A DNA stretch of 64,000 nucleotides from Prorocentrum cordatum (GCA_963575745.1 CAUYUJ010015504.1:1854454-1918453); one strand, 5' to 3'; positions 1 to 11,422 are shown, counted from the first letter of the stretch. Numbers and translations are program-made. Notes: generated by a model from the sequence alone, not told the origin.

Positions 1-96
1 ATCGCGTGAATGTGGCAACACACACGCCATAGCATTGAATTGCACCAGCTGGAACACATTACTAGCGTGAACACCAGTCGAAAGAACAAAAACGCT

Positions 97-255
97 GAAA
101 TGAGGCAAACGTTGCAGCGAGAGCACCATTCGCAAGGACCGAAAACGTGGAACTGACACCAACGCTGCAGCGGGAAAAGGGGGCGGATACTCTCAGCACG
201 TGTCCGGGCAGACAGGAGAGTAGTATTCATATTGTGTTATTGTGGAGGAGGAGGA
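97..255. repeat. Dispersed repeat, copy 1 (AACGCTGCAGCGGGA / GGAGAGTAGTATTCATATT)
   Basis: Contains two degenerate units of the form ATGA(G/C)GCCAACGCTGCAGCGGGA, followed by GGAGAGTAGTATTCATATTG and a GGA tract. The same succession recurs at about 22505-22855, so this is a partial copy of a dispersed family. No coding signal is visible in the first 1.7 kb of the window apart from this. Confidence 0.6.
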
Positions 256-1740
256 GGAGGAGGAGGGACGGTGAGAAGGAAGCAGCGCTGAGAAGCGTGA
301 CCAGGATCAGGATTGGATATCACGGGCAGGGAACGAGACCATCCGCTGTGGACATCTGCATCATCTGCGCTTGATCGAGGGCGCCTGTCTGCAAAGCTTG
401 CGACGTCCGCCGCTCGTGTGAAGCACCGTCCACCGAGCACATGTTCCACGACGCGGTGGTAGCCTTAGCCAGGCTCGACGGACGCAAACCCCGACATCCG
501 ACGATACGGCCTTGATTTTGGACGCCGCGTGGATCGTCGAAACGGTCAGCCTTGAACGATCGGCGGCCACTCGGTTGCCAGATCGCTCCTTGCGGCGTGC
601 AGCCCTGAACGCCCGCGACGAGGTCGTCACCGCATCGACACGGCGCGAGCATGCTGTACTTAGATGCGAGCGCCTGCGTGTGGTCCATGCGCGCGCAAGT
701 AATCCTCGAGGGATGCAAAATCGCCCCTACCCTGGGTTACAAGCGCGTGGTCTGTAAACTTCCTGGGAACTCCCAAAGGCCAGAGAGCCGCCAGGACACC
801 GCGCGACACGCGCAATGGGCAGGGCTTACCCTGTCGGCCCACAGGAGTTCAGCGCACAGCGCCTCGGAAACCAGGGTAGGGGCGTTTTGTTGAGCCCTTG
901 AAATCCCACCACCCCCTTGCTCTCCAGTGTTTTAGGGATGGGGCTACCCCTGAACCTGCCGCCCCCCCGGTCTGGACGGACCCCCCTCGAGGTGCCAGAG
1001 GGTCCTGGTTGGTCCGGACCGAGCCATGAGGGCCCCGAGACGGCATCCAAGAAGGTCGCGTCATGCAGCCCAATGTTGGACCAAGCTCGCAGTCCCCAAG
1101 ACAGCCCCAGGTGGCTACGAAGTCTCCCACAGATGTCCCCGAGCGAGAATCCATTCAGAACCTTACACGCGTGGCTCCCAGACCTGGGCTGGCCGAGGGG
1201 AGCTCGTGGGGCACTGGCTGGCCCCCGTTATCGGGTGCGCCGAAGAAGGGAGCCATGAAGAGGGGGGGCGCATCACATCCCGAGGCACGAGCGCGGACGA
1301 GGGGCGGTGAGGGGACGCTTTGAAAGAAGAAGAGAGGGCACTGAAATCTGGACGATCTCATGGCTCCAGCCACGACCTCCACACACATACACACACACCC
1401 ACAATCCTAACCCCCCGATGGGACGCTCCCGACGCCAATGCTGACCACCTGCGACCCTGATGCGCCCTCGAGGGGACCGGCTCAGGGGGGAAACATCGAA
1501 CTAGAATCGGTGACACGGGCCGGCGACGGCAAATCAGCACCTTCCTGGGCGGGGAGGGCTGTCGGGACCCTATATACGATGAGCGGGCGAAGGTCGGGCC
1601 GGGCGAAAGGGGGGGGGTTGCAAAGAGGGGGGTTGAGAACCAGCTCACGTTGCTGATTTTCCCAGCGCCTCCCGGCGCCCGCAGGCGCCCGTGCATCGAG
1701 GAATGGGCCCGGCGGCGGGGCCGAAACCAGCTGCATGCAG
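256..1740. other. No gene recognised
   Basis: About 1.5 kb of moderately GC-rich sequence. Open frames on both strands are short and mutually overlapping and carry no recognisable domain, signal peptide or motif. Confidence 0.5.
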
Positions 1741-2205
1741 CAGACTTCGTCCCCCCCCCCTTTCCCTATCTCCCGCCTTTCGCCTCTCCCCTTTCGCCTC
1801 TCCCCCCTTTCGCCTCTCCCCCCTTTCGCCTCTGCCCCCCCCCCCCCTTCCCCTATCTCCCTCCTTTCGCCTCTCCCCCCTCCTTCCCCTTTCCCTATCT
1901 CCCCCCCCTTTCGCCCTCTCCCCCCCCTTTCGTTCGGCCCGAGGAGGGGTCCACGCGTTCCCCCTCGCGAAACCGTGCGGCCCTGCGGGCCACAGCTCGG
2001 GCCTCCGGCGGCCGTCGGGGGCGATCTCCGGGCGTCCCCGGACCGCCCTCGGGAGGCACCCCCGAGGCACGCCCTCGGCGAGGCGCAGCTGCTGGAGAGC
2101 ACCCCGAGGGAGGAGGGAGGAGGGAGGGAGGAGGGGGGGAGGAGAGGGGGAGGGAGGGAGGGAGGGGGGAGGAGGAGGGAGGGAGGGATGGAGGGAGGGA
2201 CCACA
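1741..2205. repeat. Low-complexity CCTTTCGCCTCTCCC tract, then GC-rich linker and GGGA tract
   Basis: From 1741 to 1935 the plus strand is an impure pyrimidine array built on CCTTTCGCCTCTCCCC. A GC-rich linker follows, then a purine (GGGA)n tract at about 2098-2202. The proline- and arginine-rich frames here are translations of the repeats. Confidence 0.8.
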
Positions 2206-2315
2206 GTGGCGCGCGAAAACCGCGGAGGACCGCGCGGAGAGCGCCTGGGAACCGAAGCCGTCCCTGTCGCTGCACCTGACCCAGACCCACGACGTCACGA
2301 TGGTTTGTCAGAGTG

Positions 2316-2480
2316 GTTGAAGGGGCCCTGGGACACACAACTAAATACACACAAATATAAATATTCCCCATATTTTCCTAAATTTCCTAGGTTTTTGTCT
2401 TCCCCACCACTTCTCATATTCTCCCATATTTTCTGGGGGATCGACGATTAATTGTGTCTGTGTGTTTTTGTTCCCTCCTG
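2316..2480 (+). repeat. AT-rich dispersed element, copy 1
   Basis: About 165 bp beginning GAAGGGGCCCTGGGACACAC, with a core of CCCCATATTTTCC and GTCTTCCCCACCACTT, then TCGACGATTAATTGTGTCTG and ending TTCCCTCCTGA. Near-identical copies in the same orientation lie at 45546-45710 and about 48300-48470. It has no coding capacity and no clear terminal inverted repeat, so SINE-like is one possibility. It is strikingly AT-rich against its surroundings. Confidence 0.8.
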
Positions 2481-2635
2481 AGTGGTAGCCCCCTGGACGT
2501 CTCGACCCGTTCCCCGGGACGGGCTTCTCCTCCCGAGTCGTCTGGCCGACGCTCTCGCGAGGCCCGCTGCGGGCCCTGGGAGGCCGAGCATGGCGCGAAG
2601 CACTTCCCGTCGCGATGTTGCCATCAGTCCAGGGG

Positions 2636-2760
2636 GTCGCAAAAAAACCCAGGATTGCAAAAAACCGAAGGATTGCAAAAACAACCCAGGATTGCAACGA
2701 AGGATTGCAAAAAAACATGGTTTTTTTGTAATCCTTGGTTTTTTTGCAATCCTTCGTTCA
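2636..2760. repeat. Short interspersed GGATTGCAAAAA repeats with inverted copies
   Basis: Four GGATTGCA(A)n units on the plus strand are followed by the reverse form TTTTTTGCAATCCTT, so the array can fold back on itself. No gene overlaps it. Confidence 0.7.
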
Positions 2761-3213
2761 AGGGAGGCTGCCCCCGACTCCGACGCCCCTCCAACTGGTT
2801 TTGTTGCGCGTCATCCTTGCGCAGGGGCCGTGCTGATCTTCTCTGTATCGCTCCAGTGTCAACGGATGATCCCCGAAGGGGATCCCACGCCCCTCCCCGA
2901 AGGGCGTCCTACGCCCATCCCCGAGGTCCAGTTGGAGGGGCCGACGCCCCTCCAGCTGGATCTTGGACGCCCGAAATGGGTACGGAAAGGATGGGTGCAG
3001 TGCCCAACAGCAAATGTCGTCCCGAACCGACAGCGGCCGCTGTTGGGCAGGCGGCTGTTCGTCTCCAGGGGAAACAGGCCGCGGCGACGCCGGCAGCGAC
3101 TCCTGTTCAAAATCTGCAGGAACTGCTGTTGGTCTTTGTACCCATTCTTTCCGTACCCATGTCGATCGTCCCGATGGACACCCCCCTCTCCGTACCACTT
3201 TGGAGTCCGCGAA

Positions 3214-3387
3214 ACGGTGCGGTGACAAACCGTGCGGTGACCTCGAAATCCCCCGAGACCTCACCGCACGGTCCGTCACCGCACGGTCTTGGGACCCCGG
3301 AGGCCCCTGTGCCCCGCATCCTCGGAGAACGACCCGAGTCCCAAAACCGTGCGGTGGCCCCAGATCCCCACCGACTCACCGCACGGT
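3214..3387. repeat. Cluster of six ACCGTGCGGTGA / TCACCGCACGGT sites
   Basis: Sites at 3214-3226 (variant ACGGTGCGGTGAC), 3229-3240, 3261-3272, 3276-3287, 3346-3357 and 3376-3387, in both orientations within about 170 bp. A binding-site cluster or a degraded inverted-repeat element are both possible. No flanking gene is recognised. Confidence 0.7.
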
Positions 3388-3601
3388 GTTGTCGCCGCCC
3401 CGTTTGGGGACCCCCGAACCACGCCGGTGGCCTCACCCCCCCTCCACGCCCGGCGAGGCGCGGCCGAGGCCCGCGGCGGCGGTCCTCCCCTGCGCCTCCA
3501 GCAGCTCGAGCTGCTCCTCCAGGAGGAGGAAGGGGAGGAGGAGATCCAGCGTAAACCACACATGTTTTAGAACCCCCCAAAACAATCGAATCACGAAAAC
3601 A

Positions 3602-3670
3602 ATGTTCTTAGAACATGAGCCCGATATGTTAAAGCAAGACAGGCGCAAAAAGAAATGTTCTAAGAACATT
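3602..3670. repeat. Two palindromes ATGTTCT(T/A)AGAACAT
   Basis: ATGTTCTTAGAACAT at 3602-3616 and AATGTTCTAAGAACATT at 3654-3670 are each palindromic and 38 bp apart, in an otherwise AT-rich island. They resemble inverted TTCnnGAA heat-shock-type half sites, but no gene is attached to them. Confidence 0.65.
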
Positions 3671-4239
3671 CCGTTGAAACCAAAAAAGGTTATCATAACA
3701 TCCCCTGGTAGGCCTATATACGCGAGCCAGGACGCTGCGCCACTGCTAGGAAAAATGAAGCAAACCGAAACCAGGTGAAAGCACAACAGCCACAAACGAT
3801 ATCACAAATTGTTCACCGAGTTCCAACGTGCTTAGGCTGTTGCACGGTCTTTCGTGGCCCTCCAAGGGGCCCAGGCGAGCCCTGGGTGGCGCCGGGCGGC
3901 CGCAACCCGGCCGGGGAGGCCCCGCCGAGAGAGGCGCCCTCCCGGCGGGCCGCCGAGCGGGCCAGCTGGCTGGCCGCCCGGGGGGGCCAGCGAGGTGGCG
4001 TGACTCCTCTCCCCTCCCTCGGGGGCAGAGAGTTCTCGTTTCTCCGAATATTCCGTTCTGTTTCGTTATCTCGGGGCTCATGCCCCTGGGGTAAAATGAG
4101 CCCGCCAAGCAGGCGCCCTGGGCTGTGTCACTTGTCAGTTGCGCACCCCCGCGGCTGGCGAGGTCGTGCACTCGTGCACCCTGCTTCCGAGGAGAGCCGA
4201 ACCGAACTGAACCTTCGGGGGCGCGCAAACATAGAGTAG

Positions 4240-4281
4240 CGATCCATGGATTTGGCGCGCGGTCGCCAAATCCATGGATCG
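4240..4281. repeat. Perfect 18-bp hairpin
   Basis: CGATCCATGGATTTGGCG (4240-4257) and its exact reverse complement (4264-4281) are separated by six bases. No coding context is recognised. Confidence 0.85.
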
Positions 4282-4419
4282 GGCGAGGTGCCCTACCCAA
4301 AATGCGGCCTGTGCCGTATCGCTCGGCGGCGGGAGTCCGCGATTTCCCACGGAAACGGGACCCGTCGCTAATCCACGCATCCTCAATCCATGTTTGCGAT
4401 CGCCTGAAAGGTGGAGTGA

Positions 4420-5040
4420 CTCCTCTCCCCTCCTCCTCTCCCTCACCTTCGTGCCCTCCTCTCCCCCCCTCTGCGTGGGTTCTTCCCCCAGCTCCTCTCC
4501 CTCCCTCCCTTCTCTCTCTTCTCCGTCGTGGCACCTCCTCCCCCCTCGTTTCGAGGACATCTCCCTGTCATCCTCTCATCCGTTCCATCTTCCCCCCCGT
4601 CGTCCTTTCACCAACTCATTCGCGGGCCTCCTTCCTCTCCTCCTCCACCTTCAAAGAAACGCGTGCCTCCTCCTCCTCCTCTTCCACCTCCTCCAGTCCC
4701 GTCTCGGTCGGCGGGCGTCTGCGGCGAGCACGCCCAAGTGCCGCCCGTCTGGTCGAGGGCCTTCAGCAGCCCCCCCCCGCCGCTCCTGGATCTCAAGGTT
4801 CATCACGGTGACCTGGAGGCAAGTCCTTGCCTAATGCTGCTGCTCCTGCTCATTCCTGATGTTCCTCCTCATCACCCTCCTCTTCCTTGTTTCTGCCTCC
4901 GTCCTGCGCCTCTTCCTCCTCCATCTTTCCTGAACTTGATGATCCTCTCCTCCGCCTCTTCCGTAACCCCTCCTGTTCCACTCCTCTTCGTCTCCAACGC
5001 GGGGGAGGGGAAGAAGGAACAAACGGAGAAAGGGTAGAGT
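4420..5040. repeat. Pyrimidine-rich low-complexity tract
   Basis: The plus strand is dominated by CTCCTC and CCTCTC runs. The serine/proline/leucine-rich frames on the plus strand and the arginine/glutamate-rich frames on the minus strand are products of composition. Confidence 0.75.
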
Positions 5041-5960
5041 ACTGCGGATGAGTATGGAGGAGAACGGGGTGAGGGGGACGACAAATGAAACTGATTCCCA
5101 AACTTGAGCACATTGTTCCAAGGACTATGTCCGAATCCGAGGCGCACTCGCAGGGGGGAGGCTCCGAAACTTGTCAATGCGGATTTCGATCCTGGGGGGG
5201 TCTGGGCTTCAAGGTGGGAATAGAAGCGACGGCAAGAACATGCGAGGAAGAGAACAATGATAAAACTGATCAGCAAGGCGATGGAGGGGAGGATGATGAA
5301 AAGGACCGATATAAGGCAGCAGAAGGCCTGAAGTGAGCGGGCCTGGTGCCCACGTAGGCACAATACATATAATTATAATGGCAACTTGTTCTGACGGTGT
5401 GAGCTCCGCGGCGACAGCATGTGAGTAGAGGTGGAACTGGTGCGCGGGTATGGCAAACAATACAACACACGCGAACCGAAAACAAACGAATGGTGATCGG
5501 AAGCTGGCCGCGATCTGAAACAAACCACTGAGAACGTTTGGAATCGGAGAACGTTTGGAATTGGAGGATCGCTGGGCACGCTGTTACGGTTCGCTTGCCA
5601 AACGGGCCAACGACGTGCTAGAATATGCGATGGGAAGCTTTAAAACACCATATGTCGAAATCTAAGTGTGCGCGTTCATATACATTCATACGCCTATAAA
5701 GTTTAAGCTATGTAAAATACATGTGTACATATAAGTGTGTATACATGTATACGCATACGTCTGCAAACGTGAACATAAATGCATGAACATGTAGCCGGCT
5801 TATGGGGGAAATAAAATCTTTGCGGAGAAAAAATTCAATTCGGGTCTGGGTTCGGGCGAGAAGAACATCAAATATTCGAATTCGAAACGCCCAAAAACCC
5901 CACATCCGGAATAAGTTCAAGACGACCCCGGCCACAACGACTATTATTTACTAATTTTTG
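5041..5960. other. No gene recognised; becomes AT-rich
   Basis: Mixed sequence becoming AT-rich after 5600, with degenerate TATACATA-type runs at 5670-5800. No open frame shows a recognisable domain. Confidence 0.5.
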
Positions 5961-6160
5961 GTCGTTTGAACTCTTGGACTCTTAAACGTGTCTGACATGT
6001 TGAACTGTGTTCGAACTTGTTTGACATTCTGTTGCACTGTTTTGAACTGTTAAACTTGTTTGAGATGGTTTCGGACGTGTTCTGAACTGTTGTTACTGTT
6101 CAAACTGTTCCTCTGCGCCGAGCACTATCTGAACTTGTTCCGAACTTGCTCATTTTGAAC
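5961..6160. repeat. Degenerate TTGAACTGTT / GAACTTGTTTGA tandem repeat
   Basis: Roughly 12-25 bp imprecise units (GAACTTGTTTGA, TTGAACTGTT, GTGTTCTGAACTG) repeat from 5961 to 6160, immediately 3' of LINE-F. They could be the 3'-terminal repeat tail of that retroelement. Confidence 0.6.
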
Positions 6161-6314
6161 ACAATCTCTGCACGGCAAAAAAATCTGAGAAAAGGTGCCC
6201 ACCGAACTCTTTCGAACAATGGTAATGCAAAAAAACACGAACTTCATGTAAGGCGTGTCGCGAAACCAAGCAACATTGCATGACGCATGACAAAAGAGGG
6301 GCAGCAACCGCACA

Positions 6315-6716
6315 TCAGGCCAGAAGCCTCGTGGAGAGGCTCGCGCGGCCGCTGCGCTGTATGGACAGGCGACGCCTGAGCTTGAGGAGCGGCTCATGTA
6401 GAAGATCCGCCTCAAAAGCATCGGGCCCGAACCAAAACCCCAAGGACTTATGGCGCGTTGCGATATTCGGTTCTTGCCATTTTGCTGCAATCGGCGATTC
6501 CTCCGAACCCGTCGGCGCGCGATTCGGCGTCCACGCAGCCTTTTCCCAGTTGGAGACCTGACCAGATGCGCGCTCAAATGTGTCGAGTATGGCAACAAGC
6601 TCGTCCAAAGCACTCGCTGCATCGAATGAAAACTTCCAATCGCCCCCGGATCCCCACATGGAGGACGCCGCGTACCGCAGCAGACCGTGCAAGGAAAGGG
6701 CCCGCCGCGAGAACAT
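6315..6716 (-). pseudogene. LINE-F RT thumb fragment
   Basis: The frame contains ALDELVAILDTFERASGQVS followed by NWEKAAW and, some 30 residues later, KSLGFWFGPDAF. This is the usual layout of a LINE RT after the YxDD box: a helical stretch, a lysine-bearing recognition segment, then a Y/F-LG-x-x-x-GP box. It is out of frame with the RT core to its right. Confidence 0.7.
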
Positions 6717-7189
6717 ATACGAACACGGACAGCGGATGTCCTTCCGAGAACCCAGCGAAAAAGCTTGCAGGTGGAAACGCGTCGCCCGGCCACGTCAGAA
6801 AAGCGCGGCGCGCGCGAGAGCCGCTGAATGCCTGTCAAAAGCTGCGCTGGGAGGCCCGCGCGACCGCGAGCGGCGTTGACCCACTCCCGAGAAAGCATAT
6901 TGAACCCTTTCGAGCAACCGAGAAAGAGGACAACCATAACCGCAGGCGCGGCGCCGCGGCCAATGCGAATGGCTTCTGCGATTTCATCGATGTTCCGCTC
7001 GATCTCCCCTCCCGTTGCAAAAGCCCGCTGTCTCCGCCTGAGCTGCGCGGCCGCAACCTGGTCGAGCATTCGGCACGGCATGCGGCCGAGGACTTTGGCG
7101 TCTTGGCTCGGTCGCTCGAGATCGCGCAACAACGCAATGGCAACAACGCCCTGCTCCTTAGGAGTTGCATGCCATAGAAGATCGATCAT
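6700..7189 (-). pseudogene. LINE-F RT core fragment
   Basis: The frame opening at 7189 reads RPSQDAKVLGRM, then MLDQVAAAQL and an RT palm-like stretch VVLFLGCSKGFNMLSREWV, where the family normally has a D-x-(K/G)-x-A-F-x-x-(L/I)-S motif. The catalytic aspartate expected before the aromatic residue is not seen, and the frame continues into non-RT sequence after about residue 165. The RT assignment rests on motif order and position relative to the thumb fragment. Confidence 0.65.
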
Positions 7190-7498
7190 GTGAGCTTGCC
7201 CTTCGCGCTCTCCGCGCGTGAGTTCGTGGAGAACTTCAACGAAAAACTGTGCTCAACGCATTCGCGTGCAATTTGTACAAGAACGACCCTTCACTGCCGC
7301 GGTCCCGGCGCCTTGTGTCCGGGGCCTCGCTTTCAGGCAGAGCAAGTCTAGCATCTTTCAAGTACAGGCCCCGCCCACGGAGCATCTACGAAAAAAAGGC
7401 GCCGTCTCCTCGTGGGCCCCCCTGCGTTCACGAGCGTATTCCCTCGAACGCCGGCCGATTTCGTAGCTTGAGGTGACATGCCGGCCCACGCTGTCATC

Positions 7499-8202
7499 TC
7501 ACAGTTTTGATACCTGAAACCGCTCGTGCGCGCAAAAAGCTTTCCACCGTTGAACTACCCCAAGGTGCGCCTTGGCTCCAGCGTGCGTGCTGCCAGCAGA
7601 GACGCCGTCGCCTACTGCTGCTGTCAGCGCATTTTCGGGCACCCAACGGCACTCTTCATCTAGCGCCTGCTCTCGCAATGCCTCCCCATGAAGCCTGTGC
7701 AACTCATGTAGCAAATCACCCGCTCCTCGCAGGATGACGCTGGGACTGGTGCATTCAAACGCCGTTGCAACCAATGGCGCAAGAAAGGGGCACAATTTCA
7801 ACAACCACTTGGAAGTAAGCGTCGGTTCCGCATGCTTCCCTTCATGTGGGTGGCAAACGTTGCCATCCCTCGCGCTTCCTCCATGAACTATTTTGCACAT
7901 GCCTGAGACATGTATTTGAATTCACACAGTGCGTTCAGGGGCACTCGCTACCAAACGTCTTCAACTAAAAATTGTACCAACTGCTCGTCATATACTGACC
8001 AATCTGGCATGGCCTTGCACGCCTCCGCCCGGGTGAACCGCTTCTTCCGACGCCGAGGCCGTTTTTGGAAGGTAGTGCCCACAGACAGGTGATCAGATGC
8101 GTTCGGGTCAGGCACCCCCCCCATAACGTGCACATGTTGTAGTCTGTGCGCATGCCGCAGAAAATCGCGACCAACTCTGGCGAAGTCAAGTGTTTCAGGC
8201 AT
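7499..8202 (-). pseudogene. LINE-F endonuclease end and inter-domain linker
   Basis: The frame at 7948-8202 contains GGVPDPNASDHLSV, matching the terminal S-D-H motif of APE-type endonucleases, followed by a basic stretch RPRRRKKRF. The frame at 7499-7900 is hydrophobic and helical and occupies the linker position between endonuclease and RT. Confidence 0.6.
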
Positions 8203-8597
8203 GTGCCAGCGAGCGCCCGCGCGAGTGACGCCAGCCCGTCTAAAAAGTACGTTCCTCTACCTCACCTTGGTGGAGGGCCCGATAAGTGCGAGGAGATTTT
8301 CCCACGCCTCGAGAAGGCGTCGTCCGCTGCTCTGTCTGGAGAACAAAATTTCGATCCACACCGAAGGTGCATTCAAACCTGCCGCGCACGCGCTCCTCAA
8401 CAAATAAACATGGATGGCGCGAGTGAGTTCTAGCACCTGCCGTGTCCGAGTTGCGCGGGGATGGCTGTCCAGGTAAACGACTACATACAAGCGCGCGCAA
8501 GTGCCGACATTATACAAGAAAGCATGAGCAGCGCCCTCAATCAAAACAACATGGTGATTCTGAAGGCCCTTCTCTCCCTCAATCCCAAACGCTGCCA

Positions 8598-9035
8598 TCA
8601 ACCGCTCACTGACGCAGATGGCCATGCCTGGGAAACGCCCATTGCGGTGGAATAGAGAGCGAACCCCATCGACATGCGAGAAGAAGCAACTTGCGCAACA
8701 GCGCTCGACACGTGAAGCTCGCTGAAGCACGCGACATCGCAAATGCGAACAATGTGCTTGAGATTTGCGACTTTACGGTCAAACAGGTTGCGATCACTAA
8801 AACTTACGAGGTGCAGATTGCAGAAAGCAGCGCCGGCGAAGTCTGGACCTGTGGCACAAGTGGCCTGCGTGATCGGCGTGGCCATGGTTCCCTTGCCCCC
8901 TCGGGCTTCCCAGGGCCTCTCTTGGCACACCGCTGCCGCATCACACCACTGACCTCGCGCTGCCGAGAGGTCGGCCTGCGCAGCGCCGCCCAGACATCTG
9001 CATTCCATATAGTCGCAACTCATTTTAAAAACCAA
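8598..9035 (-). pseudogene. LINE-F endonuclease N-terminal fragment
   Basis: The frame includes FCNLHLVSFSDRNLF followed by HIVRICDVACFSELHVS. This corresponds to the N-K beta-strand and the catalytic x-x-x-Q-E strand of APE-type LINE endonucleases, here with S-E in place of Q-E. The remainder of the endonuclease continues in another frame at 8257-8742. Confidence 0.6.
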
Positions 9036-9049
9036 TCTCTCGCATACAG

Positions 9050-9051
9050 CC

Positions 9052-9100
<49 letters not shown>

Positions 9101-9110
9101 GCATACAGTA

Positions 9111-9153
<43 letters not shown>

Positions 9154-9154
9154 G

Positions 9155-9189
<35 letters not shown>

Positions 9190-9199
9190 GCATACAGTA

Positions 9200-9238
<39 letters not shown>

Positions 9239-9247
9239 CATCATCCA

Positions 9248-9280
<33 letters not shown>

Positions 9281-9365
9281 CATCATCATCATCCACATCA
9301 TCATCATCAGCATCATCATCATCGTCATCATCATCATCATTATAATCATCATCAACAGCAACATC
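9050..9365. repeat. (ATC)n microsatellite in four blocks
   Basis: About 315 bp of nearly pure CAT/ATC triplets, interrupted by three short spacers of the form GCATACAGTACATC. The spacer repeats, so the blocks arose as a higher-order repeat. Histidine, isoleucine and aspartate homopolymer frames here are not genes. Confidence 0.95.
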
Positions 9366-9462
9366 ATCATATGTTTTTTGGAAGAAAAACAATGTCTCGC
9401 ATACAGTACGTCATCATCATCACCTGGTTGCCTGCGTGGGCATGGCCACTGAGAACAAACAC

Positions 9463-11422
9463 TCACCTTGCGCACCGAAGCGTTGCGTGGAGCGTCTGCG
9501 AAACATGTCGCCCACTCCTGCTGCGTAGGCAAACCTCGTTGCCAAGCTCCTTGTTCACCAGATCGGCGCACAAGAAAAAACGACGACCTACTGTGAGGCC
9601 GAATTGAAGCTTCGCAGCACGGTGATAAACCGTGGCGCATTGACCCTCTTGCCCTGGCCATTTGCGCTGGGAAACAGTAGGCTCGCCCGCAAAGAGAGCA
9701 GCAAGATCAACCCTCGAGGAATCAAGAGAAACGAATTTGCCGACTGCATGGGACCCCTGGCTATTACCAGCGGGCGCGCTGCTAACGTCGTGTACTTCAA
9801 CTATGGCTCGAAGCTCGGTCAACTCTCCGGTGTCCAGAGACACGTAACAGCCGGGTTGCAACTTAGGAGGCTCGTTAGCACCAGCATTTTCGAACGCATT
9901 CAGCAAAGTGCGATGAACTTTGTTTGTGTCCGCATGACTGGTGACATGTCCAATCAACGTCCCTGCGCGCAGAACGTCATACAAAGACAATGGTTCGTTC
10001 GAAAAAACATCGTTCACTCGGCGCATTGCATGTTCGAGCTCATCAGGGGGAATATCATCCGCGAGTTGGTTTACCGCCTCCTCCAGCAAAATCGCCGTCT
10101 GGCGGTCATGAGGCAGCCTCACAAACTTCCTGGCGCCAGGGAAAGGCATGGAACCTGGTACCGAGGACACACGCTCTGGGGAAATGTCCATGCAAAGGTG
10201 CCTCCCGAGAGTACTCGGAACGTTGGATTCCCAACTGCGCCTCATCAGCTGAAAAGTAGATAGGGAAGTTTGCCGATTCTGCGTTCAAGACCCATTGTGT
10301 GTCGCACACCAGGCCCGCACTTGCCTGAGGAACAACCGCTCGCAATTCAGCTCCCGAGCTGGTGCATTTGATGATGATACCAACAGCGTGGAGACCTAAA
10401 GAAGCAAAGACAACGTGCACGACGTCAACATTAAGGCGGGGATCTTCGCATGCCGTCACGCGTACACTGCCGCTCGGTACGTATCCTGCTTTGGACCCGA
10501 CGCTGATGAGACGGAAGCTGGCCTCGCCATCGCGGCTGAGAAACTCACGCGCCTTGCCATCCAAGGTGTGTTGATTGAATGGCGCTGCCTGTACGGAGCG
10601 ATGCTATCCACGATTCCAAAGCGCGCTATGGACCGAGAAAAACAAGTCACTGCTTGGCTTCCCTGATGCATGACACATTTCTGAGCCCCAATGATGGTCC
10701 GACGTCGTGAAGCAAGTGTGCAACGTGGGCAATGGGAACGAATACTTGCAACAGTGTCTGGTCAACGTCGGTGGCACTGCTCCAAAAGTGCGCGCCACAA
10801 CGCCATGCAAAAACCTAGACACATGCTCCTCACTCCCGCTGAACACGTAACGATGCATGCCGCCTCGTTTCTGCCGCAATGTGGAGTGGATCCGTCGATG
10901 TTGGAATTCCGATTCCAAAACGCTCATCCTACGCGGATCTTCCACAGACGCCCGAACCATGGAGGAGCTGCGTACACGGCGTTCCTGCGCCGATACATCA
11001 TTGAGGCCACATGCATCATGCTCAACCACAGGCACTTCAAACCTATATTTTGCTTGACGTGCGCCTAAAGCGAACGCATGCAAGTACGAAGAAACACTTG
11101 TATGAATATGACCTCGCCACCACCTACCCGGTCGGCTGCAAACGTGCTGCTTCACGGCAGCGCAAAACAGTCGCGATGACAATCCAGGACTTGGCAACGA
11201 GAGAGCATGACATTTCTGCCCGTGGAATCCCGAAGGGCTGCGCACGATATCAAAAACAATGGTTCCCTCGAGATTGCATCCATCCCCTAACGCAGTCTTC
11301 ATGACTGCTGAGGACGTGCCCTGCACCAAAACTCGGTTCGACGCCTGTCCAATCTCTTTCTGAAAAGCATCGTGGTCATCATTGCAAAAAACTCCTGGTC
11401 GGCTCCTGAGGTCTTCGACCAA
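9463..11422 (-). pseudogene. Frameshifted remnant of an unrecognised protein-coding gene
   Basis: Three consecutive minus-strand frames (10604-11422, 10106-10564, 9463-10245) have balanced amino-acid use unlike the repeat-derived frames, and appear to continue one another across frameshifts. The best stretch (ATG at 10245, 260 codons) contains an alternating helical segment around AILLEEAVNQLADDIPPDEL and later beta-rich sequence. I do not recognise the family, and there is no signal peptide or membrane segment. It lies just upstream of LINE-F on the same strand, so an ORF1-like partner of that element is possible. A decayed host gene or virus-like gene is equally possible. Confidence 0.45.

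Larger units (their letters stand above)
6125..9035 (-). mobile_element. LINE-F: decayed non-LTR retrotransposon, endonuclease plus reverse transcriptase
   Basis: Read right to left, the minus strand carries pieces of a dinoflagellate-type LINE ORF2 in the normal order: an APE-like endonuclease start near 8930-8650, the endonuclease end and linker near 8200-7500, RT core near 7190-6700, and RT thumb near 6716-6315. The pieces are in different frames with stops between them, so the copy is dead. No RNase H or C-terminal zinc motif is visible before 6.1 kb, so the 3' end is lost or beyond recognition. An ATC microsatellite (9050-9365) abuts the 5' side. Confidence 0.75.

Noticed and set aside
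6470-6490. TTGCCATTTTGCTGCAA resembling the leader core
   Set aside because: Lies inside LINE-F RT sequence, matches only the central ten bases and has no gene downstream on that strand.
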